Shown: piece after piece, positions 36,196 to 44,874 of the stretch | Position numbering within the stretch: the stretch's first letter is position 1 | How the letters are laid out: each line of letters begins with the position of its first letter | Notes under the pieces: model-generated | The model's database searches: none | What the model was told of the DNA's origin: nothing | Seen by the model: the letters and a program-made list of their open reading frames with translations, nothing else | Assembly: GCF_014199915.1 (NCBI RefSeq) | Contig: NZ_JACHOO010000008.1 | Span: 124,001 to 188,000, forward strand | Reading direction: 5' to 3' | Length of the DNA: 64,000 nucleotides | DNA from: Prosthecomicrobium pneumaticum | Lineage (GTDB): Bacteria > Pseudomonadota > Alphaproteobacteria > Rhizobiales > Kaistiaceae | Program-made: the position numbers and the translations under genes

Positions 36196-36939
36196 TCAAT
36201 AGGTGGCCCGGCCGCCCGACAGGTCGAAGGTGGCGCCGGTCGTGAAGGAATTCTCCGCCGAGGCGAGGAAGCAGATCATCGAGGCCGCCTCGGTCAGCTC
36301 GAGCATGCGGTTGCGCGGGATCTTGGAGAGGATCATCTTCAGGAACTCCGGCTCCTGGCTCAGCGCCATCGTGGTCTTGGCGACGGCCGGGGTCACCGCA
36401 TTGACCGCGATGTCATAGGCGGCGAGTTCCTTGCCGAGCGACTTCGTAAGCGCGAGCACCGCCGCCTTGGTCGAGGAATAGGCGGGAGCCTTCGGATTGC
36501 CCTCCTTGCCCGCGACCGAGGAGAGATTGACGATGCGGCCGTAATTCTGCGCGATCATGTGGGGCACCACCGCGCGGCAGCAGAAGAACATGCCGACGAG
36601 CCCGATATGGACGACGTCCATGAAGGCCTGCGGCGGGTATTCCCAAGTGTTGGCGTTGGGGCCGACGATCGCCGCATTGTTGACGAGCACGTCGATCTTG
36701 CCGAAACGGTCCTTCACCGCCGCGACGCCGTTCTCGACCGAGGCGAGATCGCCGATGTCGACATTGACGGTCTGCAGGCGGTCCGACTTGCCGGCGAGCG
36801 CATCGAGCAGCGCCTGGTCGCGGTCCCAGACCGAGACGGAGGCGCCGCTCGCGAGCATGCGCTCGGCGACGGCGAGGCCGATGCCCTGGCCGCCGCCGGT
36901 GACGATCGCGACGCGGTTTTCGAAGTCGTAGCTGTTCAT
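36196..36939 (-). CDS. SDR dehydrogenase, sugar module I
   Basis: A 247-residue classical SDR. The cofactor loop is TGGGQGIG, the structural motif NNAAI, and the catalytic Ser is in NLSSVAG with Tyr-Lys in YSSTK. It resembles SDRs annotated as 2-keto-3-deoxy-L-fuconate or -rhamnonate dehydrogenases, which oxidise the 2-keto-3-deoxy acid in non-phosphorylating deoxysugar pathways. That role fits the dehydratase and lactonase of the module; it is inferred from context. It is the last gene of the minus-strand operon, 60 bases after the binding-protein gene. Confidence 0.88.
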   Translation of the reverse strand: MNSYDFENRVAIVTGGGQGIGLAVAERMLASGASVSVWDRDQALLDALAGKSDRLQTVNVDIGDLASVENGVAAVKDRFGKIDVLVNNAAIVGPNANTWEYPPQAFMDVVHIGLVGMFFCCRAVVPHMIAQNYGRIVNLSSVAGKEGNPKAPAYSSTKAAVLALTKSLGKELAAYDIAVNAVTPAVAKTTMALSQEPEFLKMILSKIPRNRMLELTEAASMICFLASAENSFTTGATFDLSGGRATY

Positions 36940-36999
36940 GGTCGGTGTCCGTGCCGCGATTGCAGGAGCGGGGCGCCGACGCGCGGCGCCCCGTCCGGA

Positions 37000-38010
37000 T
37001 CAGAAGTTGAAGTCGTCGATATTGCCGGCGTTGAAGGTGGTCAGCGCGGCCTGGGTGTTGATCGAATTGCCGGGATTGATCGTGATGGTGCCGAGGTCGG
37101 GCACCTCGAAGGTCGAGCCGACCTCGTTCTTGATCGTGCCTTCCTTGACGCCCTTCGCGAAATGGGCGGCGAGCCAGCCCTCGTTATAGGGCGACCAGAG
37201 CTGGAAGGCGGTCACCGTGCCGTCCTTGACGAAGTCGCGCATCTCGCTCGGCAGGCCGAGGCCGGTGACCTTCACCTGCTCGGCGATGCCGCGCGACTGC
37301 ACGACCTGAGCGGCGGCGGCGATGCCGACCGTGGTCGGAGCAATCACGCCCTTCAGGTCCGGATAGTTCGACAGGAGGGCCTCCATCTCCGTCGTCGACT
37401 TCTCCGGCTGGTCGTCGCCATAGACGGTCGCGACGAGCTTCATCTTCGCATATTTGGCGTCGCTGGCGAGGGTCGCCTTCATGCCCTCGATCCACTTGTT
37501 CTGATCGGGCGCCTCGGTGGTCGCCGAGAGGATGGCGATCTCGCCCTCATAGCCGATCAGCGAGCCGACCATCTCGACCTGGTCCTTGCCGACATTGTCG
37601 AAATTGGTCGGCAGGATGGTCGCGTCGCGGTGGCTCTCATTGCCGGTGATGTCGCCGTTCACCGTCAGCACCAGAATGCCCTTCGAGCGGGCATCGTCGA
37701 ACACCTGGTTGAGCGCGTCCGGGCTGTTCGGCGAAATGGCGATCACGTCGACGCCGCGCTGGATCTGCGCCTCGATGAAGGGGATCTGCGAGGTCGCCTC
37801 GGCGGTCGCCGGCGCGACGAACTCGAACTCGCAGCCGAGCGCCTTGCAGCCTTCGACGAAGCCGTTGGTCAGGCTGTCGAAATAGGGATTGCCGGTGTTC
37901 TTGCCGATGAACACCATCTTGAGCGCGTCCTGCGCCATGGCGGCCGATGCGAAGCCGGCGGTCGTCATGGCGACGCCGGCGGCGAGGCCGAGAAGGGTCT
38001 TCCTGAGCAT
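37000..38010 (-). CDS. Rhamnose-type ABC substrate-binding protein (RhaS-like)
   Basis: A 336-residue periplasmic binding protein of the ribose/rhamnose (LsrB/RhaS) type. The signal peptide ends near residue 26 (SAAMA-QD), and the mature part starts KMVFIGKNTGNPYFDSLTNGFVEG. Mid-protein EAQIQRGVDVIAISPNSPDALNQVF and TVNGDITGNESHRDATILPTNF fit the sugar-binding cleft. It is encoded downstream of two permease genes and an ATPase gene on the same strand, completing an importer probably for L-rhamnose or L-fucose. Confidence 0.9.
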   Translation of the reverse strand: MLRKTLLGLAAGVAMTTAGFASAAMAQDALKMVFIGKNTGNPYFDSLTNGFVEGCKALGCEFEFVAPATAEATSQIPFIEAQIQRGVDVIAISPNSPDALNQVFDDARSKGILVLTVNGDITGNESHRDATILPTNFDNVGKDQVEMVGSLIGYEGEIAILSATTEAPDQNKWIEGMKATLASDAKYAKMKLVATVYGDDQPEKSTTEMEALLSNYPDLKGVIAPTTVGIAAAAQVVQSRGIAEQVKVTGLGLPSEMRDFVKDGTVTAFQLWSPYNEGWLAAHFAKGVKEGTIKNEVGSTFEVPDLGTITINPGNSINTQAALTTFNAGNIDDFNF

Positions 38011-38052
38011 TGCTTTCCTCCTGGTTGGTCCGGTCTTCCGGTTGGTTTGCCG

Positions 38053-39051
38053 CTACCTCTGGGCGCGGGAATAGATCGCGTTGGTCGCGATGATCGACAC
38101 GATGAGCAGGATGCCGAGGACGGTGAGCTGCGTCGCCGGCAGGAGATTGGCGACCGTCATGCCGGTCGAGACGATGACGAGCAGCCAGGCGGCGAGGAAC
38201 GTGCCGAGAATGGTGCCGCGGCCGCCGAAGATGTAGGTGCCGCCGAGCATCGCCATCAGCACCATCTGCAATTCCCCGCCGAGCCCGAGATCGTAGCGCA
38301 CCGAACCGAGCCGCGAGGCGGTCATCAGGCCGGCGGCGGCGCTCACGAAGCCGATCAGGATGAAGAGGATCATCTTGATTCGCCGGCTGCGGATGCCGGC
38401 GTGCCGGGCGGCGATCTCATTGGTGCCGATCTGATAGATCTGCCGGCCGAAGACGGTCACCCCGAGCACGAGACCGAGCACGATCGACAGCACGATGAAG
38501 ACGACGACCGGGACCGGCACGCCGACGATGAACACATTGTTGATGCCGATGAACCAGTCCGGCACACGGATCGACTTGTCGCCGGCGATCACCTGCGCGA
38601 CGCCGCGGTAGAAGATCATCGTGCCGATCGTCACGATGATCGAGGGCAGTTGCAGGCCGATGACCATCAGCCCGTTCAGCACACCCATCAGCACGCCGGC
38701 GCCGAGGCCGATCAGGATGGCGAGCGGCATCGGCACGCCGGCCGCCTGCGCATAGGCGAAGAGGCAGGCGGAGAGCGCCATGTTCGCCGCCGGCGACAGG
38801 TCGATCTCGCCGGCAATGATGATCATCGTCAGCACGAGCGCGACGATCGCGAACTCGGCGGAAAGGGTGAAGCTGCGCAGGATGTAGGAGAGATCGAGGA
38901 AATAGGGCGACAGCGCGCTCGCGGCAAAGACCGCGACGACCAGCAGGACGAGCGTCATCGTCTCCGGCCGGACGAGCACGGTGTGCCAGAGCGGCCGGGG
39001 CGGTGCGGATTCGCGGCCCGCGGCGACCGAGCGTCGTTCGACCGTCGTCAT
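38053..39051 (-). CDS. Sugar ABC permease, RbsC/RhaQ type
   Basis: A 332-residue inner-membrane permease of the ribose-type ABC family. An extended N-terminus of about 30 residues precedes eight or more hydrophobic segments. MIIIAGEIDLSPAANMALSACLFAY and MGVLNGLMVIGLQLPSIIVTIGTMIFYRGVAQVIAGD are typical, and the conserved loop FGRQIYQIGTNEIAARHAGI contacts the ATPase. It overlaps the preceding permease gene by four bases. The two permeases differ and so presumably form a heterodimer. Confidence 0.92.
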   Translation of the reverse strand: MTTVERRSVAAGRESAPPRPLWHTVLVRPETMTLVLLVVAVFAASALSPYFLDLSYILRSFTLSAEFAIVALVLTMIIIAGEIDLSPAANMALSACLFAYAQAAGVPMPLAILIGLGAGVLMGVLNGLMVIGLQLPSIIVTIGTMIFYRGVAQVIAGDKSIRVPDWFIGINNVFIVGVPVPVVVFIVLSIVLGLVLGVTVFGRQIYQIGTNEIAARHAGIRSRRIKMILFILIGFVSAAAGLMTASRLGSVRYDLGLGGELQMVLMAMLGGTYIFGGRGTILGTFLAAWLLVIVSTGMTVANLLPATQLTVLGILLIVSIIATNAIYSRAQR

Positions 39052-40034
39052 GCGCGGGCCCTCGCGAGGCTCTTGACGCCCTGTCGGCGCACGGTGCGGT
39101 CGATCAGGAGCGCGACGATGATGACGGCGCCGTAAATCGCATTCTGCGTCGTGCCGGCAATGCCGAGGAGCGGCAACGCCGCGGCGACACAGCCGAGCAG
39201 GATGACGCCGAAGAAGGTGCCGAGCACCGTGCCGACGCCGCCATTGATCGACACGCCACCGATGACGACCGCGGCGATCACCTGGAATTCGAAGCCGGCG
39301 CCGGTGTTCGACGGGTTCACGAAGCCCCAGCGGCTCGCATAGAGGATGCCGGCGAGGCCCGACAGGGCGCCGGAGATGGTGAAGACGAGCAGCGTCACCC
39401 CGGTCACGTCGATGCCGCGCAGCGGCGCCGCCACGGGGTTCGAGCCGAGCGCGTAGATCTGCCGGCCGAGCCGGGTGTGCATCAGGAACCACCAGGTCGC
39501 GAAGACGACGGCGAAGCTGATGAAGATGATCCAGGGGATGCCGAAGATCGGCGAGGTCTGCGACATCGCCTTCAGCGCCGAGGGCACATATTGCCGGTCG
39601 ATCTGCCGCGCGTCGGAGACGATATAGGTGAGGCCGCGATAGAGATTGAGCGTGCCGAGCGTGACGATGATCGCCGGCAGCCGGAAGACCGTCACCAGCA
39701 CGCCGTTGAGGAGACCGAGCCCGGCGCCGATGCCGACCGAGAGCAGGAAACCGAGCGGCCACCAGATCTCCGGGTGGTAGCGGAACATCATGCCCGTCAC
39801 CATGGCGGAGAAGCCGAGCACCGAGCCGATCGACAGATCGACATGGCGGGCGAGGATGACGAGCATCTGGCCCATCGCGCCGATCAGGATCAGCGGCACG
39901 AGCAGCAGCACGATCCTCAGGCTGTTGAGGGTCAGGAACTGCGGCTTGGCGATGCCGACGGCGATCGCGAACAGCACGATCATGACGAAGATGCCGGCTT
40001 CGCGCCGGCCGAGGATGGAACGGATCGTCGTCAT
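39048..40034 (-). CDS. Sugar ABC permease, RbsC/RhaP type
   Basis: A 328-residue partner permease. LVILARHVDLSIGSVLGFSAMVTGMMF, GLLNGVLVTVFRLPAIIVTLGTLNLYRGLTYIVSDARQID and the coupling loop LGRQIYALGSNPVAAPLRGI are family features. It starts four bases before the ATPase gene ends and its own end overlaps the next permease by four bases, showing tight translational coupling. Confidence 0.92.
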   Translation of the reverse strand: MTTIRSILGRREAGIFVMIVLFAIAVGIAKPQFLTLNSLRIVLLLVPLILIGAMGQMLVILARHVDLSIGSVLGFSAMVTGMMFRYHPEIWWPLGFLLSVGIGAGLGLLNGVLVTVFRLPAIIVTLGTLNLYRGLTYIVSDARQIDRQYVPSALKAMSQTSPIFGIPWIIFISFAVVFATWWFLMHTRLGRQIYALGSNPVAAPLRGIDVTGVTLLVFTISGALSGLAGILYASRWGFVNPSNTGAGFEFQVIAAVVIGGVSINGGVGTVLGTFFGVILLGCVAAALPLLGIAGTTQNAIYGAVIIVALLIDRTVRRQGVKSLARARA

Positions 40035-41545
40035 GCGGCGGCCGCCTCCCGCACACGGGGCACCGCCGCCGACATCACCACCTCCTGGCTCGCCTCGGCG
40101 CGCGGGATATCGGCGGTGAGCCTTCCCTCCGCCATGACGAGGATGCGGTCGCACAGCGCGAGCAGTTCGGGAAGTTCGGATGAGATGAGCAGGATGGCGC
40201 GGCCGCTCGCCGCGAGCTCGCCGATCATGTCGTAGAACTCGGCCTTGACGCCGATGTCGATGCCGCGGGTCGGCTCGTCGAGGATCAGCACCTTGGGGTC
40301 GGTGAGCAGCCAGCGGGCGAGGATCGCCTTCTGCTGGTTGCCGCCCGACAGCTCGCCGATCGGCTGGCGGAGCGAGGCGAGCCGGATGCGCAGCCGCTTC
40401 ACCGCGTCCATCGCGAGCGCCCGCTCGACCGAGCGGCGGATCACGCCGCCGGGCGCGATCTTCGCCGGCACAGCGGCCGAAATGTTCTGCTCGACCGAGA
40501 GGCTGCGGAAGATGCCGGCGACCGCCCGATCCTCCGGCACGAAAGCGAGGCCGAGCGCGATCGCGTCGCTCGGCTCGGCGATCGTCACCGGCCTGCCCTC
40601 GACGAGCACGCGGCCGCTCTCGGCCGGCGCGATGCCGAAGATGGCGCGCGCCACATCGGTCCGGCCGGCGCCGACGAGGCCGCCGAGACCGACGATCTCC
40701 CCCGCCCTCACCTCGAAGCTGATGTCGCTGAAATAGCCGGGCAGGGAGAGGTTCTCGACGGCGAGCGCGACCGCGCCGATCGTTGCCTTCTCCTTGTGCA
40801 TGTATTCCTTGAGTGGGCGGCCGATCATCAGGCGGATGATGTCGGCGTCGGAGAGCGCCTCGATCGGCGCGGTCTCGATGCGGGCGCCATCGCGGAAGAT
40901 CGTCACCCGGTCGCAGAGCGCCCTCACCTCCTCCAGCCGATGGCTGATGAAGATGATGGTGCGGCCCTCGTCGCGCAGCCGGCGGGCGATCGTGAACAGC
41001 GTCTCGACCTCCTTGGGGGTGAGCGGCGCCGTCGGCTCGTCCATGATGATGAGCCGGCTGTCGCTCGCCAGCGCCCGCGCGATCTCGACCATCTGCTGGT
41101 CGGCGATCGACAGGCCGCGCATCGGCAGCGTCACATCGATGCGGACCCCGAGCAGGTCCATCAGCCGGCGCGCCTCGCGCGTCATCTCCGCCCAGGGCAC
41201 CCGACCGAGCAGCGACCCGTCGCCCCGGCCGAGCACGAGATTCTCGGCGACCGAGAGATCGGGGAAGGAGATCGGTTCCTGATGGATCAGCGTGATGCCG
41301 CGGCGCTGCGCGGCGTGCGGGCTGGCGAGTTCGATCGGCTCGCCGGCGAGCGCGAGCGTGCCGCGGCTCGGCCGGTGCACGCCGGCGAGGATCTTGGCGA
41401 AGGTCGATTTGCCGGCGCCGTTCTCGCCGAGCAGGGCATGGATCTCGCCCGGAAAGAGGTCGAGATCGACGTCGCGCAGCACCTCGATGGCAGCGAACTG
41501 CTTCGAGATGCCGCGCGCGGCAATGAGCGGAACGGCGTCCGGCAT
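40031..41545 (-). CDS. Sugar ABC ATPase, RbsA/RhaT type
   Basis: A 504-residue tandem-domain ATPase. The first domain has a full Walker A (GENGAGKST) and a signature region SIADQQMVEIARAL, with the second domain degenerate at Walker A (GLVGAGRTD) but an intact signature LSGGNQQKAILARWL and Walker B LILDEPTRGID. This is the normal RbsA pattern. The ATG at 41545 starts MPDAVPLIAARGISKQF; longer in-frame sequence upstream is out of family. It is the first transport gene after the aldose dehydrogenase gene, 11 bases apart. Confidence 0.92.
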   Translation of the reverse strand: MPDAVPLIAARGISKQFAAIEVLRDVDLDLFPGEIHALLGENGAGKSTFAKILAGVHRPSRGTLALAGEPIELASPHAAQRRGITLIHQEPISFPDLSVAENLVLGRGDGSLLGRVPWAEMTREARRLMDLLGVRIDVTLPMRGLSIADQQMVEIARALASDSRLIIMDEPTAPLTPKEVETLFTIARRLRDEGRTIIFISHRLEEVRALCDRVTIFRDGARIETAPIEALSDADIIRLMIGRPLKEYMHKEKATIGAVALAVENLSLPGYFSDISFEVRAGEIVGLGGLVGAGRTDVARAIFGIAPAESGRVLVEGRPVTIAEPSDAIALGLAFVPEDRAVAGIFRSLSVEQNISAAVPAKIAPGGVIRRSVERALAMDAVKRLRIRLASLRQPIGELSGGNQQKAILARWLLTDPKVLILDEPTRGIDIGVKAEFYDMIGELAASGRAILLISSELPELLALCDRILVMAEGRLTADIPRAEASQEVVMSAAVPRVREAAAA

Positions 41546-41556
41546 GGCAGAAGACC

Positions 41557-42588
41557 TCAGGCGCCGGCCGGAACCGGCGCGTCGGGATGGATCAGCCCCT
41601 GCGTCTTCAGGTCGGACCAGAAGGCGGCCGGGATCGGCAGGGCGAGCGCTGCGACATTCTCCTTGACCTCGCTCGGCCGCACCGCGCCGGGGATGGTCGC
41701 GACGACGGCCGGATGGGCGAGCACGAATTGCAGCGCCGCGGCCGAGAGCGGCACGTGATGCGCCTCGGCGACCGCCTCGAGTGCGCGGACCTTCGCCTGC
41801 ACCTCCGGCGGGGCGGAGGCGTAGCCGTATTTGGCGTTGCTCTTCGACCCGGTGACGAGAATGCCGGAGGCAAACGGCGCGCCGATGATCACGCTGACGT
41901 TGCGCTTGACGCAAGTCGCCATGCCGCGCTCGAGGCTCGCCTGATCGAGCAGGGTGTAGGGCATCGCGACGAGCACGAAGTCGAGATCGACCTGGGTCGC
42001 GGTGTTCTCGAGCGCCTCGTCGGTGTTGATGCCCATGCCGTAGGCCTGGATGTCGCCGGAGCGCTTCAGCTCCTCGAGGGCCTTCATGCCGGTGTCGCGC
42101 AGCGCCTTGCGGTGCTCCTCATAGCCGACCGGGTGATACTGGGCGTCGAGATCGTGGATGATCAGGGCGTCTACGGTATCGAGCGCGAGGCGCTGCAGCG
42201 CCTGCTCGTAGGAGCGCATGATGCCGTCATAGGAATAGTCGAAATGAACCTCGAAATTGAGGCCGCCCTTCCACGGGGAGCGGTCGAAATTCTTCGGGTC
42301 CTTCGGACGGTGCAGCGTGCGGCCGACCTTGGTCGTGACGACGAATTCGTCGCGCGGCTTGGTGCGGAGGAGCCCGCCGATGCGGTGCTCGGAAAGACCG
42401 CGGCCATACCAGGGGGCGGTGTCGTAGAGGCGCACGCCGACATCCCAGGCCGCGTCGAGCGTGGCGCGCGAGTCGGCCTCGTCGACCACCGCATACATCT
42501 CGCCGATATGGGCGCTGCCGAAGCCGAAGCCGGGCACGCCGAGCGTGGTGGACCCCACCTTGCGGCGCGTCGAAAGCAGATCGTTCAT
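41557..42588 (-). CDS. Aldo/keto reductase, D-threo-aldose 1-dehydrogenase type
   Basis: A 343-residue aldo-keto reductase closest to D-threo-aldose 1-dehydrogenases (L-fucose dehydrogenases) and related pyridoxal 4-dehydrogenases. FGFGSAHIGEMY, DTAPWYGRGLSEHRIG with Asp-Tyr, TKVGR with the catalytic lysine and DALIIHDLD with the catalytic histidine form a complete tetrad. It would oxidise the sugar to its lactone using NAD(P)+, which is the first step of module I. It is the first gene of the minus-strand operon, reading away from an operator-bearing divergent region. Confidence 0.88.
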   Translation of the reverse strand: MNDLLSTRRKVGSTTLGVPGFGFGSAHIGEMYAVVDEADSRATLDAAWDVGVRLYDTAPWYGRGLSEHRIGGLLRTKPRDEFVVTTKVGRTLHRPKDPKNFDRSPWKGGLNFEVHFDYSYDGIMRSYEQALQRLALDTVDALIIHDLDAQYHPVGYEEHRKALRDTGMKALEELKRSGDIQAYGMGINTDEALENTATQVDLDFVLVAMPYTLLDQASLERGMATCVKRNVSVIIGAPFASGILVTGSKSNAKYGYASAPPEVQAKVRALEAVAEAHHVPLSAAALQFVLAHPAVVATIPGAVRPSEVKENVAALALPIPAAFWSDLKTQGLIHPDAPVPAGA

Positions 42589-42645
42589 GGTCTCGGCTCC
42601 TCCCGGGCTCGTCGGCGTCCCCGCCGCTCTCCTCTTGTCCGGTAG

Positions 42646-42673
42646 CTTGTCAGACAAAAATTAGTTTGACAAG
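42646..42673. promoter_or_regulatory. Candidate FadR-type operator of sugar module I
   Basis: The divergent gap holds TTGTCAGACAA (42647-42657), a perfect palindrome centred on one A, inside a longer CTTGTCA ... TGACAAG inverted repeat. A consensus -35 TTGACA (42666-42671) lies on the plus strand within the site. The TTGTC-N-GACAA form is typical of GntR/FadR-family operators, and such a regulator is encoded at 43745-44542. Confidence 0.7.
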
Positions 42674-42854
42674 TTCCAGCCGCTCCGACCAACTGGCTGA
42701 CGAGCGCCGCGGCAAGACGGCGCCCTTGAGCGGGAGGGAGGTTCTGCGATGCCGGTCGTCGGCCTTCGAGCGGCGGTCCGCGCCAGTCGGCGCGCGAGCC
42801 GGCGGATGGGCCTCGCGCCTCCTCGCGCCGATTGACGCTCGCAGGGAGCCCGCC

Positions 42855-43730
42855 ATGCCCGCCTTCCCGATCATCGACACGCATCTGCACGTCTGGGACC
42901 AGACACGGCTGAAATACAGCGCCTTCGAAGGTCATCCTCTGTTCGGCCATCCCTATCACGTCGAGGACTACCGGCGGGATTGCGGCGGGCTGGAGATCGA
43001 GGCGATGGTGTTCCTCGAATGCTACGCCGATTTCTGGACCGGCGGCGGCCAATACCTGGAAGAGATCGCCTTCGTCGAAGAGGAGGCGCAGCGCGATCCC
43101 CGTATCAAGGCCATCGTGCCGATGGCGCCGCTCGAATGGGGCGCCGCGGTGGAACCGATGCTCGCCGAGATGGTCGAGAAGCACCCGACCGTGAAGGGTA
43201 TCCGCCGCATCGTCGAGTTCGACGCGGACCCACGCGCCCTGACGCTTTCCGAGCGCTTCATCGAGGGCGTCAACACGCTCGGGAAGTTCGGCCTGCACTT
43301 CGAGATCAACGTCAACCACACCCAGATGGACATCGTCCGGGCGTTCGTGAAGCGGATCCCGAACGTGCCGATGATCCTCGACCATTGCGGCAAGCCCGGC
43401 ATCGCCGAGGGCGCGCTCGCCCAGTTCCGCGACGATCTCGCCGAGCTGGCGCAGCATCCCAATCTGTCGATCAAGCTGTCCGACCTGCCGGTCGAGGCGG
43501 ACCACCGCAACTGGACCGAAGCGGATCTGCGGCCCTATATCGACGCGACGCTCGAGAGCTTCGGTGTCGAGCGCACGATCTATGGCGGCGACTATCCGAT
43601 CTGCCTGCAGGCGACGACGATGGAAGGATGGGTTGCGGTGCTCGACCGGGCGCTCGAAGGTCTCTCCGAGACCGAGCTGCGCAAGATCTACCGCGACAAT
43701 GCCAATCGTTTCTATCGCCTCGGTCTGTGA
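42855..43730 (+). CDS. Amidohydrolase-family sugar lactonase
   Basis: A 291-residue amidohydrolase of the COG3618 group, which includes L-fucono- and L-rhamnono-lactonases. DTHLHVWD at the N-terminus supplies the HxH metal motif, ILDHCGKP carries a catalytic histidine and GGDYPIC the C-terminal aspartate. It would open the lactone made by the aldo-keto reductase. AGGGAG precedes the ATG at 42855. It heads the plus-strand operon with the FadR-type regulator, mutarotase and dehydratase, and reads divergently from the aldose dehydrogenase gene. Confidence 0.9.
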   Translation: MPAFPIIDTHLHVWDQTRLKYSAFEGHPLFGHPYHVEDYRRDCGGLEIEAMVFLECYADFWTGGGQYLEEIAFVEEEAQRDPRIKAIVPMAPLEWGAAVEPMLAEMVEKHPTVKGIRRIVEFDADPRALTLSERFIEGVNTLGKFGLHFEINVNHTQMDIVRAFVKRIPNVPMILDHCGKPGIAEGALAQFRDDLAELAQHPNLSIKLSDLPVEADHRNWTEADLRPYIDATLESFGVERTIYGGDYPICLQATTMEGWVAVLDRALEGLSETELRKIYRDNANRFYRLGL

Positions 43731-43744
43731 GCGGGAGGCGCGGC

Positions 43745-44542
43745 GTGGCCAAGGCGGGCGGTCCGGAGACGGGTGCGGGCGAACGCTTCGCCGAGCTGGC
43801 GGCGGGCGGCGAGCCCGGCACACAGCACGATTTCGGCGGCTCGCTCGACCGGCGACCGATCGCCGAGCAGGTCGCCAACCGCATCATGGGCATGATCAAG
43901 AGCGGCAATCTGCGGCCGGGCGACCGCCTGCCGACCGAACAGCAGATGGGCATCGCCTTCTCGATCAGCCGGCCGCCGCTGCGCGAGGCGCTGAAGGCGC
44001 TGACCCTGATGGGCGTGCTCGAAAGCCGCCAGGGCGGCCGCTACACCGTCACCGACCTGTCGCCGAGCCGGCTGATCGCGCCCTTCAACGTCATGCTGTC
44101 GGTGGGCGATTACGAGGTCGACGAGCATTTCGAGGCGCGCGCGGTGGTCGAGCTCGACATCGTGCGGATGTGCACGCTGCGCGCCACGCCCGAGGAGAAG
44201 CGCCGGATCGCCGTGCTCGCCGCGGACGGCCGGGCCTTCCACGAGGATCCGGTCGCCTTCCGCCTGCTCGACATCGAGTTCCACCAGGCGCTCGACGACG
44301 GCGCCCATAACCGCCTGCTCTCGACGATGGCACAGGGGCTCTACGATGTCGGGCTCGACGTGCGCCGGCTTGCGAGCACCTTCCCCGGCGTGATCGAGAC
44401 GAGCGTCGGCCAGCACATCGCGGTCGCCGACGCCGTGCTCGCCGGCGATGCCGAGGCCGCGGCGACGGCCTATCGCCGCCATCTCGAGCATGTCCGCGAC
44501 ACCACGATCCAGGCCATGACCGCGCTCAAGCGGCAGAAGTGA
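43745..44542 (+). CDS. GntR/FadR-type regulator of sugar module I
   Basis: A 265-residue GntR-family regulator. The winged helix is RPIAEQVANRIMGMIKSGNLRPGDRLPTEQQMGIAFSISRPPLREALKALTLMGVLESRQGG, and the C-terminal FCD domain (about 95-260) is helical with the ligand histidines in FHQALDD and HIAVADAV. A metal plus a sugar acid are the usual FCD ligands. The start is GTG at 43745 after GGGAGG. It is 14 bases after the lactonase gene. The nearby TTGTCAGACAA palindrome is its likely target. Confidence 0.9.
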   Translation: MAKAGGPETGAGERFAELAAGGEPGTQHDFGGSLDRRPIAEQVANRIMGMIKSGNLRPGDRLPTEQQMGIAFSISRPPLREALKALTLMGVLESRQGGRYTVTDLSPSRLIAPFNVMLSVGDYEVDEHFEARAVVELDIVRMCTLRATPEEKRRIAVLAADGRAFHEDPVAFRLLDIEFHQALDDGAHNRLLSTMAQGLYDVGLDVRRLASTFPGVIETSVGQHIAVADAVLAGDAEAAATAYRRHLEHVRDTTIQAMTALKRQK

Positions 44543-44556
44543 GTGAGGAGACGCCC

Positions 44557-44874
44557 ATGCCCGAACGGATCGCCTTCCGCATGACGCTCAATCCCGGCGA
44601 GGCCGCGGAATACGAGAAGCGCCACGACGAGATCTTCCCCGATCTGGTGGTCGCGCTCAAGGAGGCCGGCATCTCCGACTATTCGATCTGGCTCGATCCG
44701 CAGACGCACCACCTCTTCGGCATCCTGACCCGCAGCGACGACCACAAGATGGCCGAGCTGCCGCAGCAGGAAGTGATGAAGCGCTGGTGGAAGCACATGG
44801 CCGATATCATGGCAACCGACGAGAACGACGTCCCCGATCAGGTTCCCCTCCAGCGCGTGTTCTACCTCGCATGA
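44557..44874 (+). CDS. rhaM: L-rhamnose mutarotase family protein, copy I
   Basis: A 105-residue protein of the rhamnose mutarotase (DUF718) family, interconverting the anomers of a deoxysugar. RMTLNPGEAAEYEKRHDEIFPDLVVALKEAGI and the C-terminal RWWKHMADIM plus VFYLA match E. coli RhaM closely, including the histidine-bearing first helix and the tryptophans. GAGGAG precedes the ATG at 44557. It ends inside the start of the dehydratase gene with a four-base overlap, so the two are coupled in one operon. Confidence 0.92.
   Translation: MPERIAFRMTLNPGEAAEYEKRHDEIFPDLVVALKEAGISDYSIWLDPQTHHLFGILTRSDDHKMAELPQQEVMKRWWKHMADIMATDENDVPDQVPLQRVFYLA

Noticed and set aside
36100-39135. Plus-strand frame of about 1010 codons opposite the SDR, binding-protein and permease genes
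   Set aside because: Antisense artefact: Asp/His/Arg-rich composition typical of a reversed GC-rich coding strand, and three well-defined genes lie opposite.
44787-44870. Longer start for the rhamnonate dehydratase gene
   Set aside because: It would extend into the mutarotase gene; the ATG at 44871 overlaps the mutarotase stop by four bases and matches the family start.
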